Assembly: GCA_943330705.2 (NCBI GenBank)
Contig: CALQIT020000005.1
Span: forward strand, 18,325 to 82,324
Length of the DNA: 64,000 nucleotides
DNA from: Streptomyces griseus
GTDB lineage: Bacteria > Bdellovibrionota > Bdellovibrionia > Bdellovibrionales > Bdellovibrionaceae
Direction: 5' to 3'
The position numbers and the translations under genes are program-made. Of the stretch, positions 50,648-59,254 are shown one piece after another (the first letter of the stretch is position 1; every line of letters begins with the position of its first letter). The notes below the pieces were generated by a model, which saw only the letters and a program-made list of their open reading frames with translations, did no database searches and was not told the origin of the DNA.

Positions 50648-52177
50648 ATGAGTCGCTGGAAAAAAGATCCTAAGACCGAAACGCCACTTTGGGCAAAAAT
50701 TGGTCATCAAAAACCAATTACCCGCAGGGACTTCCTGGCCACCGGGATTATTCCATTTTCTGCATGGGTGGTGGGCCCCACTTTAGCGACTGTATTAAGC
50801 CGGGAAGCTTATGCTCAGGGACTTTGTGACAGCATGGGTCCTTCGATGATCCCTTTTATTACAATCAATCTTCAAGGCGGAGCCTCGTTGGCCAGTCAGT
50901 TGGCATTAAGAACGGTAAATGGTGATTTTTTACCGTCTTACAGTCTTGTCGGATTGGGCAACGGTCCAGGTCAGTCCTTTGACGTTGTTAAGTCATTTAA
51001 TGGTGCCGACTTTGCCGGCGCACTGAGAACAAATAACCAGCCGGTTGCGAACTCTCTGGTCAGTAATTTTTTGGGCGGCGTCCAGCGCCCAAATGGGCCG
51101 GCTAATCAGACCACGCAGGCGCAAGCAGATGCCGCGGCATTAGCGATTTCATCAACGACGCTGGTTTCTTTACCAGTGCAGTTGAATGATGATACAGGGG
51201 CAAACCCAATTGATGTCACTGGCTTGGTTCTAAAGATGGGAATGCAGGGATCAAAGCTGCCGAATTTGGGTACACAAAATTCATCAACCGGAATCAACCA
51301 ACGCCCTGCCGGTCCGCCACCTCCGGCACCATTTATTGTTAGCCGCGTGTCTGACCTTGCAAGCTCGTTAGGATATTCAGGTGCTTTTGCTAATATGAGT
51401 AAAGACCAACACGCAAGAATTGCTAGGACCGTCGCCGGTCTTTCTTCGTCACAGTTGCAAAGATTTTCTCAAGTTTCGGGTGGAGAATCAACACTGCAAC
51501 TTTTGAACTGTGTTGGGATCCGAAATTCAGGTCTGATCGCCTCTGGTGGTGGCGACGTGAATCCTTTCGCAAATGGGCCGCTGGAGACCCAGGGACGAAT
51601 GCGCGAGATCTGGAGCAATAATAATAATGGAGCTTCCACTGCGCCGACGGATGGGCAAATGGTGCAAGGGGCATTGGTTTATAATTCCCTTACTGGAAAC
51701 GCGGCTACCGTAAACATTAACTTAGGCGGTTATGACTATCATGATGGCACCCGTGGGACAGGTGATGGTCGCGATCGAATAGCCGGCGAGCTTGTCGGGA
51801 AAATATTGCGAACAGCTAAGTTCTTAAATAAAAAATGCTTTATTTACGTTTGTTCTGACGGCTCTACATCCTCTGCTCCAACGCCAGATGCGACTTCGGT
51901 CTGGACTTCGGACCGGGGAAGCTCAGGTGTGATGTATATGATCGCTTTTGATCCGTCAGGGAAAGCTCCGGAAACCAGTGGCAACCAGGTTGGTGGTTTT
52001 ACCGCGGGGCAAGTGGCAGATGCTTCTTTTCCAACTGGCGGCAACCCTCAGGTGGCAGCAGAAGCTGTTTTTGCTAACTATGCCAACTGGAATGGAATGC
52101 GCTCGTTTTTGAGCGCCAATCGAGTCGCTGTTGACGATGGAATTCGCGAAAAAGTCATTAAGTTACAGAAGGGCTAA
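50648..52177 (+). CDS. Tat-exported DUF1501-like protein
   Basis: 509 residues. Twin-arginine signal ITRRDFLATGIIPFSAWVVG with a cleavage region REAYAQG, so it is exported folded. The mature part begins MIPFITINLQGGASLASQL and includes INLGGYDYHDGTRGTGDGRDR and KCFIYVCSDGSTSSAPTPD, similar in layout to DUF1501 (sulfatase-like fold) proteins that pair with PSCyt proteins. Assignment to DUF1501 is by resemblance and gene context, not certain. GGGGGAAAC before the ATG. It lies in the middle of the five-gene cluster. Confidence 0.65.
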   Translation: MSRWKKDPKTETPLWAKIGHQKPITRRDFLATGIIPFSAWVVGPTLATVLSREAYAQGLCDSMGPSMIPFITINLQGGASLASQLALRTVNGDFLPSYSLVGLGNGPGQSFDVVKSFNGADFAGALRTNNQPVANSLVSNFLGGVQRPNGPANQTTQAQADAAALAISSTTLVSLPVQLNDDTGANPIDVTGLVLKMGMQGSKLPNLGTQNSSTGINQRPAGPPPPAPFIVSRVSDLASSLGYSGAFANMSKDQHARIARTVAGLSSSQLQRFSQVSGGESTLQLLNCVGIRNSGLIASGGGDVNPFANGPLETQGRMREIWSNNNNGASTAPTDGQMVQGALVYNSLTGNAATVNINLGGYDYHDGTRGTGDGRDRIAGELVGKILRTAKFLNKKCFIYVCSDGSTSSAPTPDATSVWTSDRGSSGVMYMIAFDPSGKAPETSGNQVGGFTAGQVADASFPTGGNPQVAAEAVFANYANWNGMRSFLSANRVAVDDGIREKVIKLQKG

Positions 52178-52236
52178 TGCCGATAGTAGCGGCATAGACC
52201 CTGGATTAGAGCTGTTGGTAGGATAACGAGGGACGT

Positions 52237-54276
52237 ATGATGCAGTTAAAAATTCTGGGCCGAATTGTTGCAGTGAGCGTTGCGTATACAGCGGTCGCCG
52301 TCCTATTTCAAAACTGCGCACCGGGTAAACACGAAGTTACTGCGGCAAGTGTCCAGCAATTGAATGTCTGTGAAAACGAACTCAAGGCTGGATTTGAAAG
52401 CACCTACTACGGATTTGCCCGGCGGGAAAAGTCCTGTGCCACTTGCCATGATGATGCCGGAAAATCCGGTAAGCCCTTTGCCTCTAGTGATATCAATTTG
52501 GCCTATAACACCTTTTCTCAGTTGGGATATTTCAATCTGAACAAGGCGGCTGTTGATCCAGACCATGACATTGTAGAAGGTGTGAATAACGAAATCACCG
52601 GCGGCCAACTTTTGCCCGCTTTTGAAAGTATGCAATTTTTTTGGGAACGCTCGGTTTCTGAATATGATGTCTGTAAAACGGGTCAACCACACAATAATGG
52701 CGATATTATGCTGACTGCGGGTAAGGTACCCAGCCTAATCTATTTTGGCACGCCACAGGCCCAAGTCCTGTCGTGGGATCTGCGTGATCCCCGTGAACTT
52801 GGTACAAATGAGCAATATATCGAAGGAATTATTTCTGCAAAATTTGATGTGAATCTTGTGAATCTTCCGGCGGGTGCTACTAAGCCCATTGGATATTCAA
52901 TTTCAGAACCCAAGGTACAGCTTTTTAACGGCAGTGATGAGTTCGTAATTCAATCTGTTTATGTTTTAGTAAACAACCGATTCATTGTGGATGGTGGCCT
53001 TTCTTGGAGTGCTTTGGATATCAAAGTCGGTGGCTTTGGCGCCCTTGATCTTGCTAAGAATCTGTCAGCTGAAAATAAAATCATGAATTTGAAAATGGAA
53101 AAGATTTCATCTACGGACCGGATGTCGATCATCGCAAAAGTAATGCGGATTCAGCCAAGGGACATTTCAGGATTGCCAAAACTTGGAAATTTTGACTTTG
53201 CTTTTACCAATGACGGTGGCACAGCGGACACTAGCTATAGCAATTCAGCCATTGCCACCCTTCGGGTAAAAACTGGCGCTGCCCTAGATACCGCATCTGG
53301 CAAAATAGGACGCTGGTGCATAACGACTTCACCAGCCACATTGGCTTCATCGGATGAAGTATGTCCAGGTTGGGCAGGTGTAAATTTGCCGTACCTGGAT
53401 AAACGCGGTTGGTTGGTTATCGAACCGGGTGTCAACCATACGGCAAATACGAATATCCCACTGGCGTATCGGGTTGATTTACGAACTATCTCTTTGGCGC
53501 ATTTGAATTTGTTGCAAAATGATACGGCAAACAAAGTCAGAATGTGGTTCGTTGATGCACGAGCGGTTTTGGAAACCGTTGCGGAAAAGGAATTTAGGCT
53601 AGATACGGTGCCGCCAAGTCCGCCTGAGTTCACTGCTTTATTCAAAACTGAATATATTGGTAAGTCCACCCAGATTGCTGATCTTACATGGCAGAGCCTT
53701 GGCTCTGATGGCCCAAATGGGACTGACCCAAGTCAATTGACCTATTGTGTTCGCACAGTTGCCGCTAACACGCCGGCAAACAATATTACGATTACCGCTA
53801 TCAACTGTACATTTGTCGCAAAACCCGATTTCGTGACGCTTGGAATTTCGGGAATGAATGAAATTTATGCGGCAGTTCGGGATAAAGCAGGGAATGTTTC
53901 AACGACCTTTCCTGTGCCCAGTGACACGGCTGGGGCCGCGACGGTTAGCCTTAATAACACAGTTGGCCCTGTGACCTTCCTTCAGCTTTCCGGACTGTCT
54001 TTGAATGCAGGACCTGATTTTGCAAACGATGCGTCGGCTGTATTGCAAGGTCGGTGTTTTAGCTGTCATGATGGAAGCTCGCAAACATATAATGGAAAGA
54101 CGACCACGACGAACTTAAAAATTGAAGCGATAGCAAATCCGCTAAAAAAACCGGAAATTCTCACAAGAATATTTTCAACAGATGTTGGAAATCGTATGCC
54201 TGCAAATGGGACTTGGACGACGCCAGCTGAAATTCGCCAAAGAGCATTAATCGAGCTTTGGACGAATATGCAGTAG
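52237..54276 (+). CDS. Double-CxxCH lipoprotein with Ig-like middle, copy A
   Basis: 679 residues. Signal peptide ending TAVAVLFQNCAPGKHE (lipobox FQNC). CATCH at 67-71 followed by a cytochrome-like segment, then a large beta-rich middle (~160-560) including an Ig-like unit (DTVPPSPPEFTALFKTEY), then a second heme site CFSCH at 607-611 with VGNRMPANGTW (likely Met ligand). The same plan as the next gene: N-terminal heme, beta domain, C-terminal heme. Ribosome site GAGGGA. Probably binds two c-hemes at the cell surface or periplasm. Confidence 0.78.
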   Translation: MMQLKILGRIVAVSVAYTAVAVLFQNCAPGKHEVTAASVQQLNVCENELKAGFESTYYGFARREKSCATCHDDAGKSGKPFASSDINLAYNTFSQLGYFNLNKAAVDPDHDIVEGVNNEITGGQLLPAFESMQFFWERSVSEYDVCKTGQPHNNGDIMLTAGKVPSLIYFGTPQAQVLSWDLRDPRELGTNEQYIEGIISAKFDVNLVNLPAGATKPIGYSISEPKVQLFNGSDEFVIQSVYVLVNNRFIVDGGLSWSALDIKVGGFGALDLAKNLSAENKIMNLKMEKISSTDRMSIIAKVMRIQPRDISGLPKLGNFDFAFTNDGGTADTSYSNSAIATLRVKTGAALDTASGKIGRWCITTSPATLASSDEVCPGWAGVNLPYLDKRGWLVIEPGVNHTANTNIPLAYRVDLRTISLAHLNLLQNDTANKVRMWFVDARAVLETVAEKEFRLDTVPPSPPEFTALFKTEYIGKSTQIADLTWQSLGSDGPNGTDPSQLTYCVRTVAANTPANNITITAINCTFVAKPDFVTLGISGMNEIYAAVRDKAGNVSTTFPVPSDTAGAATVSLNNTVGPVTFLQLSGLSLNAGPDFANDASAVLQGRCFSCHDGSSQTYNGKTTTTNLKIEAIANPLKKPEILTRIFSTDVGNRMPANGTWTTPAEIRQRALIELWTNMQ

Positions 54277-54324
54277 TCGTGAAATACAGGACTATTTTTT
54301 AGGTGCGGCCAGTGACAAGGGGAA

Positions 54325-56343
54325 ATGGCAATGGGGGGAATGATGAAGATGAGATTGATCGCAACCAAGGTAATCCCTGTTGTCGCAGTTCTATCAATTG
54401 TGATGTTTGGCTATAACAACTGTTCCAGTCGTCACGAAACGATCGGGGAAGTCAACGAGACCGCTTCGACTAAATCCGGTCTTTGTGAAACTCAGTTGAT
54501 GAATACTTACTCGAATACATTTTGGGCCTTTTTTAAATCGCAAGAGGCCTGTGCCTCGTGTCACGTGGAAGGTGTAGCGCCACCTTTGGCCTCTAAAGAT
54601 ATCAGCATGTCTTATGGAACCTTCAAAAGTTATGGATTGGAAAAGATCGCTTCTCAAGCCGTTTCCAGCCATCGTGTCCCATATACTGGGCCAGTTCATC
54701 AAACCAAGATGGAAGCCTTCGCAAAAGAATGGCCACAAGCAGAGACCGACTACATGGATTGCCAAGCGAAAATTGAAGGCGGCGGAATTGATGAAAGTAT
54801 TTTAACTGCTTCAAAAGCTTTGCCTTCGATTTATGGAGCTCTGCTTAACAATCCGATCTGTCCCAACGTGGGCGATGCACCAGTGCAAACAATGACATGG
54901 GACCTGGAGTTGGGCGAGGACTTAGGCCCCGGTACCGCTAAAACAATCCCTGCGCTTTTAAGTTTGAAGTTTAAAGTTTTCTATCGCTGCGAAAATGGTC
55001 TGTTGTTAGCAAGGGGCTATACTTTTTCCGATCCAGTTTTGACTTTAAAAAAGAATGCAGGGAGATTTGTTTTTGAAGGACTTTATGTCTACAGGAATGG
55101 GCAGCAGATATCCAGCCAAACCACATTCGTAAATATTAGTAAGGTCTTACAGTCAGCGGCCGATAAAGACACCGTTTACGATCTTATGATTGCCAACGGG
55201 GATTCTTTTCTTGAGCCAATTTCATCGGATGATAAATTTGCACTGTATGCGCGCCGCCTGGTGCCGATCTCGGATGATGGTTTGGGCTATCCACCAGCAA
55301 TTCCAAATATGTATCTAACAGATCAGCGAACAGGCTCGCGAACGTTGAGTGCGACCTCGACAGTTGGCGTTTCAATCACTAAAGATTCAGGGGTCGTCCG
55401 GTGGTGTTTATCCCCGGTGGATTCAAAGCCTGCAAATACGGAAGCAGATTGCGTGCAAGGACTTGGACCGGTTGAAAGTAAAGGTTGGTTTCTAAGTCGA
55501 CCGTCTTCACTGGTTTTGCCTGCCGGCGAAGGATCAAAAGCGATATATCTTTATGTTGCCAACGGAGATCTTAAAATTAACTCTTCTGCGGCATCGACGT
55601 CGATTGTGGTTGATACAACGCCACCTTCGGCACCTGCTTTTACAGTTACGAATTGCAGTAGTGCGGCGGCAATTTCTGAGAACTGTTCCGCTCAAGATCG
55701 GTTTCAAGTCTATTCAATGAGTGTCAATACAAGCTTAGCAGTCCCTCAGGGTGTCAGTGACTATTGTGTCCTTGAACAAAGTGCCGGGTTAGCAGCACCG
55801 GCGCCAATCTTGACTAATCCATGCTGGACGTGGAATGACAATGAATATGGCGCAAGCAGTGCGGCCTTCGTCCCGGGTTCTTTGCAGATTCCAACAACTG
55901 TCGGATTGACGGCAACGGGTACTCGTGACGTCTATGTTTTTGCCAGAGATCTAGCAGGAAACATTTCTGCCGCAGGAACTAAAAGAACAGTTTTGAATGA
56001 CTACGGAAACATTACACTGGATCAACTGCGAACTGCGCCGCCAAGTTCAGGTGCGATCCCCGACGCAGTGACTCGAAACATCAACGTGCTTTATACAAGC
56101 TGCTCTGAATGCCACAAAGTCGGCGGCAAAAGTGGAAACTCATTTGGCAATCCAGGTTTATTAGCGGTGAATCTTTTTGAAGACCTTGCCAACGCAACCA
56201 CCGCAAGATCTGTAGCACTGAATGGTCGAATGATTTCACGAACCAATGATAGATTTTTGCCAATGCCAAATATCCTCAACGGATTGATGAGCATCAAGCA
56301 ACGAAACATTCTTCGAGTTTGGGTCGCCACCGGCGCCCAATAG
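54325..56343 (+). CDS. Double-CxxCH lipoprotein with Ig-like middle, copy B
   Basis: 672 residues counted from ATG 54325; ATG 54340, 54343 or 54349 are also possible behind GGGGGGA. Signal ending VLSIVMFGYNNCSSRHE (lipobox YNNC). CASCH at 76-80, a beta-rich middle with VDTTPPSAPAFTVTNC, and CSECH at 593-597 followed by ISRTNDRFLPMPNI (probable Met ligand). Clearly a paralogue of the preceding gene by layout (TTYGxF-like and APLASKDISMSYGTFKSYG versus PFASSDINLAYNTFSQLG). Last gene of the cluster; a hairpin follows. Confidence 0.78.
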   Translation: MAMGGMMKMRLIATKVIPVVAVLSIVMFGYNNCSSRHETIGEVNETASTKSGLCETQLMNTYSNTFWAFFKSQEACASCHVEGVAPPLASKDISMSYGTFKSYGLEKIASQAVSSHRVPYTGPVHQTKMEAFAKEWPQAETDYMDCQAKIEGGGIDESILTASKALPSIYGALLNNPICPNVGDAPVQTMTWDLELGEDLGPGTAKTIPALLSLKFKVFYRCENGLLLARGYTFSDPVLTLKKNAGRFVFEGLYVYRNGQQISSQTTFVNISKVLQSAADKDTVYDLMIANGDSFLEPISSDDKFALYARRLVPISDDGLGYPPAIPNMYLTDQRTGSRTLSATSTVGVSITKDSGVVRWCLSPVDSKPANTEADCVQGLGPVESKGWFLSRPSSLVLPAGEGSKAIYLYVANGDLKINSSAASTSIVVDTTPPSAPAFTVTNCSSAAAISENCSAQDRFQVYSMSVNTSLAVPQGVSDYCVLEQSAGLAAPAPILTNPCWTWNDNEYGASSAAFVPGSLQIPTTVGLTATGTRDVYVFARDLAGNISAAGTKRTVLNDYGNITLDQLRTAPPSSGAIPDAVTRNINVLYTSCSECHKVGGKSGNSFGNPGLLAVNLFEDLANATTARSVALNGRMISRTNDRFLPMPNILNGLMSIKQRNILRVWVATGAQ

Positions 56344-56353
56344 CCATCCAATT

Positions 56354-56392
56354 ATCGAACCTAGCTTTCCGTATGAACGGGGCTAGGTCGAT
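56354..56392. terminator. Hairpin after the CxxCH cluster
   Basis: ATCGAACCTAGC pairs with GCTAGG-TCGAT, with an inner CCGT/ACGG step and a short ATGA loop. It is 11 bp after the last cluster gene. There is no T-run afterwards, so it may stabilise the 3' end rather than terminate alone. Confidence 0.55.
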
Positions 56393-56484
56393 ATTGCCTG
56401 CAATCGACGGCCGTTTAGTTTGAATCGACTAAAAATCACTGCAGATAGCAACGATTAATGAATGAATTCAATTTGCAATGATAG

Positions 56485-56608
56485 TTATAATTCAGGCCTG
56501 ATTGCATAGATCAACTCGCACTCTATGGCTTCGGCGGCGTTTGCAAGTGTCGCTAATGTGATGGATTTTGAATGACTTGCGTACTTCTTCGTCGGTTAAC
56601 TTCTTCAT
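56485..56608 (-). pseudogene. Remnant of a small XRE/antitoxin-type regulator gene
   Basis: From ATG 56608 (AAGGAA upstream) the frame reads MKKLTDEEVRKS; after that a different frame continues SKSITLATLANAAEAIECEL to YAIRPEL and TAA at 56485-56487. The latter is the C-terminal half of an XRE-like helix-turn-helix protein of the kind seen in antitoxins. The central part is deleted and the frame shifted. Confidence 0.5.
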
Positions 56609-56633
56609 AATTCCTTTTGCAGCGCGCTCAGTA

Positions 56634-56659
56634 AGATTGCAATGTATATATTGCAATCT
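56634..56659. promoter_or_regulatory. Palindromic operator inside the 555-bp element
   Basis: AGATTGCAAT (56634-56643) and ATTGCAATCT (56650-56659) are perfect inverted copies around GTATAT. It lies between the minus-strand regulator remnant and a plus-strand ATG with GGAGGGGG upstream, the expected place for an autorepressor site. Confidence 0.6.
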
Positions 56660-56991
56660 AACGGAGGGGGAAAAATATGAATAGATCCGACAAGGGCGCG
56701 TCGCGTTTTAACTTTTTTGGCAGATAAGAATTTGAAGCATTGGTTAAAAAATGGAGCGTTAACAAAGGAGTCCATGGCTTTTCAACCTGGGAGCTAACCA
56801 ATGCTCTGATTTCTTGCTTTGTATTGCGGCTTGGCTCTTGCCGGGACGTGGAAGCCACGCTGGCTGTCGCTGGAATGACCCATCCCGCGAGGATCTTACT
56901 GCATGAAACTGAATCAAATAAGCCGGTCAGGCCTGAATTAAAACTATCATTACAAATTAAATTCATTCTTTAATCGTCGCTATCTGCCGTG

Positions 56992-57642
56992 CTAAATCCA
57001 GTTTTGAATTTGATTAACGATATTGTCGATTTCAGACTGGAAGTGAACTGAAAAATAGTGAATTGCCACGGCGGCAAAAGCCCCGCAAATGACGTCGATG
57101 GTCCAGTGTGCCCGCAAAACCAAGACGGTAGCAATTTCAAAAACCATAATTCCAATGGCTAGTGGAATTAGCAACGGCAAGTTGTGGGTTTGACTAACAG
57201 CTAGCAGCTCGAGGGCACCCAGAACGGCAATGGCGGTGTGCCCCGAGAAGAAAAGATCATTTGCGACCTCGTAGGTGACCAACAAGGATGGAAATCCTGG
57301 ATTGTGCCAGATCATTCCCTGGGGGATGGGTAGGGCGGCCAAGCTTTGTGTCAGTTGGCGACTGGTAAATAGAATGACTAGCGCAACAAAGGGACGAAAA
57401 CTTGGTCCGAGTAGACTCCAAAGGACAAGAAACAGGGCCAGGCAATCAATTATTAGTGAACTGGAAATCAGCAGGCGGTTGGTTATCTTTTTATTGAGCT
57501 GCAGATATTGATTTATTCTTTTTGTCCACCAGTGAACGCTGTCGTGCATTGGCGGCAAACTAGCATGATGCTGATGGATTAGTTTTTGCGACAATAACCA
57601 CAAGCCCAAAGCGCATAAAATAAATATTAACTTTACAATCAA
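56992..57642 (-). CDS. PAP2-like membrane phosphatase/phosphotransferase
   Basis: 216 residues with about six hydrophobic segments. Core motifs FFSGHTAIAVLGALELL (Ser-Gly-His) and LRAHWTIDVICGAFAA (Arg...His...Asp) match PAP2/sphingomyelin-synthase-like enzymes that dephosphorylate or transfer lipid head groups on the outer face of the membrane. The start is taken as TTG 57640-57642, which overlaps the TGA stop of the preceding acyltransferase gene (TTGA); upstream in-frame codons lie inside that gene. Ends exactly where the 65-bp inverted repeat begins. Confidence 0.75.
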   Translation of the reverse strand: MIVKLIFILCALGLWLLSQKLIHQHHASLPPMHDSVHWWTKRINQYLQLNKKITNRLLISSSLIIDCLALFLVLWSLLGPSFRPFVALVILFTSRQLTQSLAALPIPQGMIWHNPGFPSLLVTYEVANDLFFSGHTAIAVLGALELLAVSQTHNLPLLIPLAIGIMVFEIATVLVLRAHWTIDVICGAFAAVAIHYFSVHFQSEIDNIVNQIQNWI

Positions 57643-58361
57643 TCGAGGGTCCCTTTGATTATTGCCGGGTCTTTGACAGGAAGGTTTTGTCGTACAGCAG
57701 GAACCCCACCCCAAATTTCCCCGGCTGGAATTCTGGTTTTTGGCAAGACAAAGGAGTTCGCAAGTACCTTGGCCCCCTCGCCAATTTCGACGTCACCCAT
57801 GATCGTTACGCCATAACCGACAACGGCCTTGCGATGGATTTTTACTGGGGCGATGACCATAAAGTCACCAGAGGCATAGTGGCCCATAATGTTGGCGCTA
57901 CCGCCAATTGTGCATCCGTTGCCAAGTTCGATCATACTGGGATCGCAAATATGGGTCGAGTTGATGTAGACGTTCTTTCCAATCTTCATTCCCATCAATC
58001 TGAAATAGGCATTGAGATAGACCGTTGGTGTTATGAACTCCAAAAAGCTGTAACGAACAACAAAGGTCAAAGCGGCCTGCACATACCAGCCAATACATTT
58101 AAAAGACACCGGACTACCGCGGTAGGGTTTGAGTCGCCCCCCCATGACAAAACTAACCAGCGGTGCAACTAACAACAGGCTAAACCCGTAGATATAGAAG
58201 CCTACTGGCAGGCTGAGGCCACGGAGAAAGTATTTCAGCAAACTTGTCGAGGAATCAGATAAAGCCCAAAGATAGGCGCCAACCCACATTGCGGGCACCA
58301 TCGCAACCCCTATGACGGCAATCGCAAGCATGAAAAAAGGTACAGGAGCAAGAAACAACAT
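57639..58361 (-). CDS. Membrane-linked hexapeptide-repeat acyltransferase-like protein
   Basis: 240 residues. Two or three N-terminal membrane segments (FFMLAIAVIGVAMVPAMWVG, SLPVGFYIYGFSLLLVAPLV) and a left-handed beta-helix C-terminus of hexapeptide repeats (GKNVYINSTHICDPSMIELG, CTIGGSANIMGHYASGD, AVVGYGVTIMGDVEIGEGAK, GGVPAVRQ). It resembles the C-terminal part of NRPS-associated transferases. With the overlapping PAP2 gene it may modify a lipid or envelope polymer; substrate unknown. Confidence 0.75.
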   Translation of the reverse strand: MLFLAPVPFFMLAIAVIGVAMVPAMWVGAYLWALSDSSTSLLKYFLRGLSLPVGFYIYGFSLLLVAPLVSFVMGGRLKPYRGSPVSFKCIGWYVQAALTFVVRYSFLEFITPTVYLNAYFRLMGMKIGKNVYINSTHICDPSMIELGNGCTIGGSANIMGHYASGDFMVIAPVKIHRKAVVGYGVTIMGDVEIGEGAKVLANSFVLPKTRIPAGEIWGGVPAVRQNLPVKDPAIIKGTLD

Positions 58362-58515
58362 TTATCTATCCTTACACTTCAATCCAATAAGGTAAAGCAA
58401 ATCGGCCCCCCTCCAAAGCAGAGGCCTACCGCTGCCTACCCGAAGTGAAGCCCGGCTATTTCATCATTATATACTTGACCAGAGGCCGAGAGAATCGGTA
58501 GCAAATAGGAATTCG

Positions 58516-58803
58516 ATGGGGGTGACTATAAAGCAAGTTGATTTAGACCTTGGGATTCTGGTGCGAGAATACCGTCAGGAAAAGGGGTTAACCCAACTCG
58601 ATCTGGCCCGACGGCTAGGTTTCGATTCGCCGCAGTTTATTTCTCTTTTCGAAAGAGGCCTTTCAAAAATCCCGCTGAATGTCTTGGGAAAGTTAATTAC
58701 GATTCTGGGAATTCCCGAAAAAAAGATTATGAAGTCATTACTGAAGTCCTATGAAGTCACGTTGCGCCAGGAGATCAGTGCCGGAAAAAGGAACGCCGGC
58801 TAA
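58516..58803 (+). CDS. XRE-family HTH regulator
   Basis: 95 residues. A single Cro/CI helix-turn-helix (ILVREYRQEKGLTQLDLARR, LGFDSPQFISLFERGLSKIP, ~12-65) followed by a short helical tail. ATG 58516 or GTG 58522 could start it. The following decayed gene is in the same frame after its TAA. Probably a repressor of its own neighbourhood, though no operator was identified. Confidence 0.85.
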   Translation: MGVTIKQVDLDLGILVREYRQEKGLTQLDLARRLGFDSPQFISLFERGLSKIPLNVLGKLITILGIPEKKIMKSLLKSYEVTLRQEISAGKRNAG

Positions 58804-58806
58804 AGG

Positions 58807-59152
58807 TCCTTCGAACAAAAAATTGTTCCCATTGAAGCCGGCTTTGTGAATCAAAGTTGGTCTGATAAGCGGGTCTACGCGGATTGGTTGGCGCAAACGT
58901 ATTTCTATGTTTGCCATTCGACCAGGCTTTTGGCTTTGGCCGCTGGGCGCTTTAAGGTCGCAAGTTCTTACGAGTCCACGCAAACGAAGATCCCGACCAT
59001 CTGGATAAGGCCTTCGAGTCCTTGCAGGGGGTCAGCGATGATCATCTTAGCTTAGTGAAACGCAATTTAGACGATTCACTAAATCTTTACGGCCTTCTTT
59101 TGCAGGATATAGACTTGGCAAAACGCGGAGCCAAGTCAGCCAAAGCAGCTTA
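58807..59152 (+). pseudogene. Decayed heme-oxygenase-like/iron-containing redox enzyme gene
   Basis: Downstream of the XRE stop a frame reads FEQKIVPIEAGFVNQSWSDK, then YADWLAQTYFYVCHSTRLL and ALAAGRF, a segment characteristic of TenA/heme-oxygenase-fold redox enzymes. The frame is then lost; another frame carries a plausible C-terminus (EDPDHLDKAFESLQGVSDDH to QDIDLAKRGAKSAKAA and TAA at 59150-59152). The middle, including the His/Glu metal-ligand part, is deleted. It lies just left of the AbiE segment. Confidence 0.6.
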
Positions 59153-59165
59153 AGGAAATTAAAGA

Positions 59166-59239
59166 CCGATTTCGGGGTCAACACTTGGGCTAGGAATAAC
59201 CGCAAGTGTTGCAATAACTTCGGCCGAGGTGACTCCGAC
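59166..59239 (+). repeat. 74-bp direct repeat, copy 1 (left of abiE)
   Basis: Identical to 60808-60881 at 71 of 74 positions. On the minus strand it encodes the tail VGVTSAEVIATLAVIPSPSV followed by DPEIGL and a stop, i.e. an orphan 3' end of the gene at 60777-61469. Confidence 0.9.
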
Positions 59240-59254
59240 CGGTTTCCAATTCAC

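Larger units (their letters stand above)
56437..56991. mobile_element. 555-bp element with 65-bp terminal inverted repeats
   Basis: 56437-56501 and 56927-56991 are inverted copies differing at about 6 of 65 positions. Between them are a decayed minus-strand HTH-type gene, a palindrome, and a short plus-strand remnant; both arms encode the same C-terminal peptide (RPEL then LSLQI(E/K)FI) reading outward. No transposase. Either a non-autonomous MITE-like element or an inverted gene duplication that decayed. No clean target-site duplication is seen. Confidence 0.5.

Noticed and set aside
52237..56343. Classical multiheme cytochromes for extracellular electron transfer
   Set aside because: Each protein has only two CxxCH sites about 520-540 residues apart with beta domains between, unlike MtrC/OmcA-type clusters of hemes.
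56740..56973. Plus-strand 77-codon frame inside the 555-bp element
   Set aside because: No recognisable domain and no ribosome site; its end is the right inverted-repeat arm, so it is treated as a remnant.
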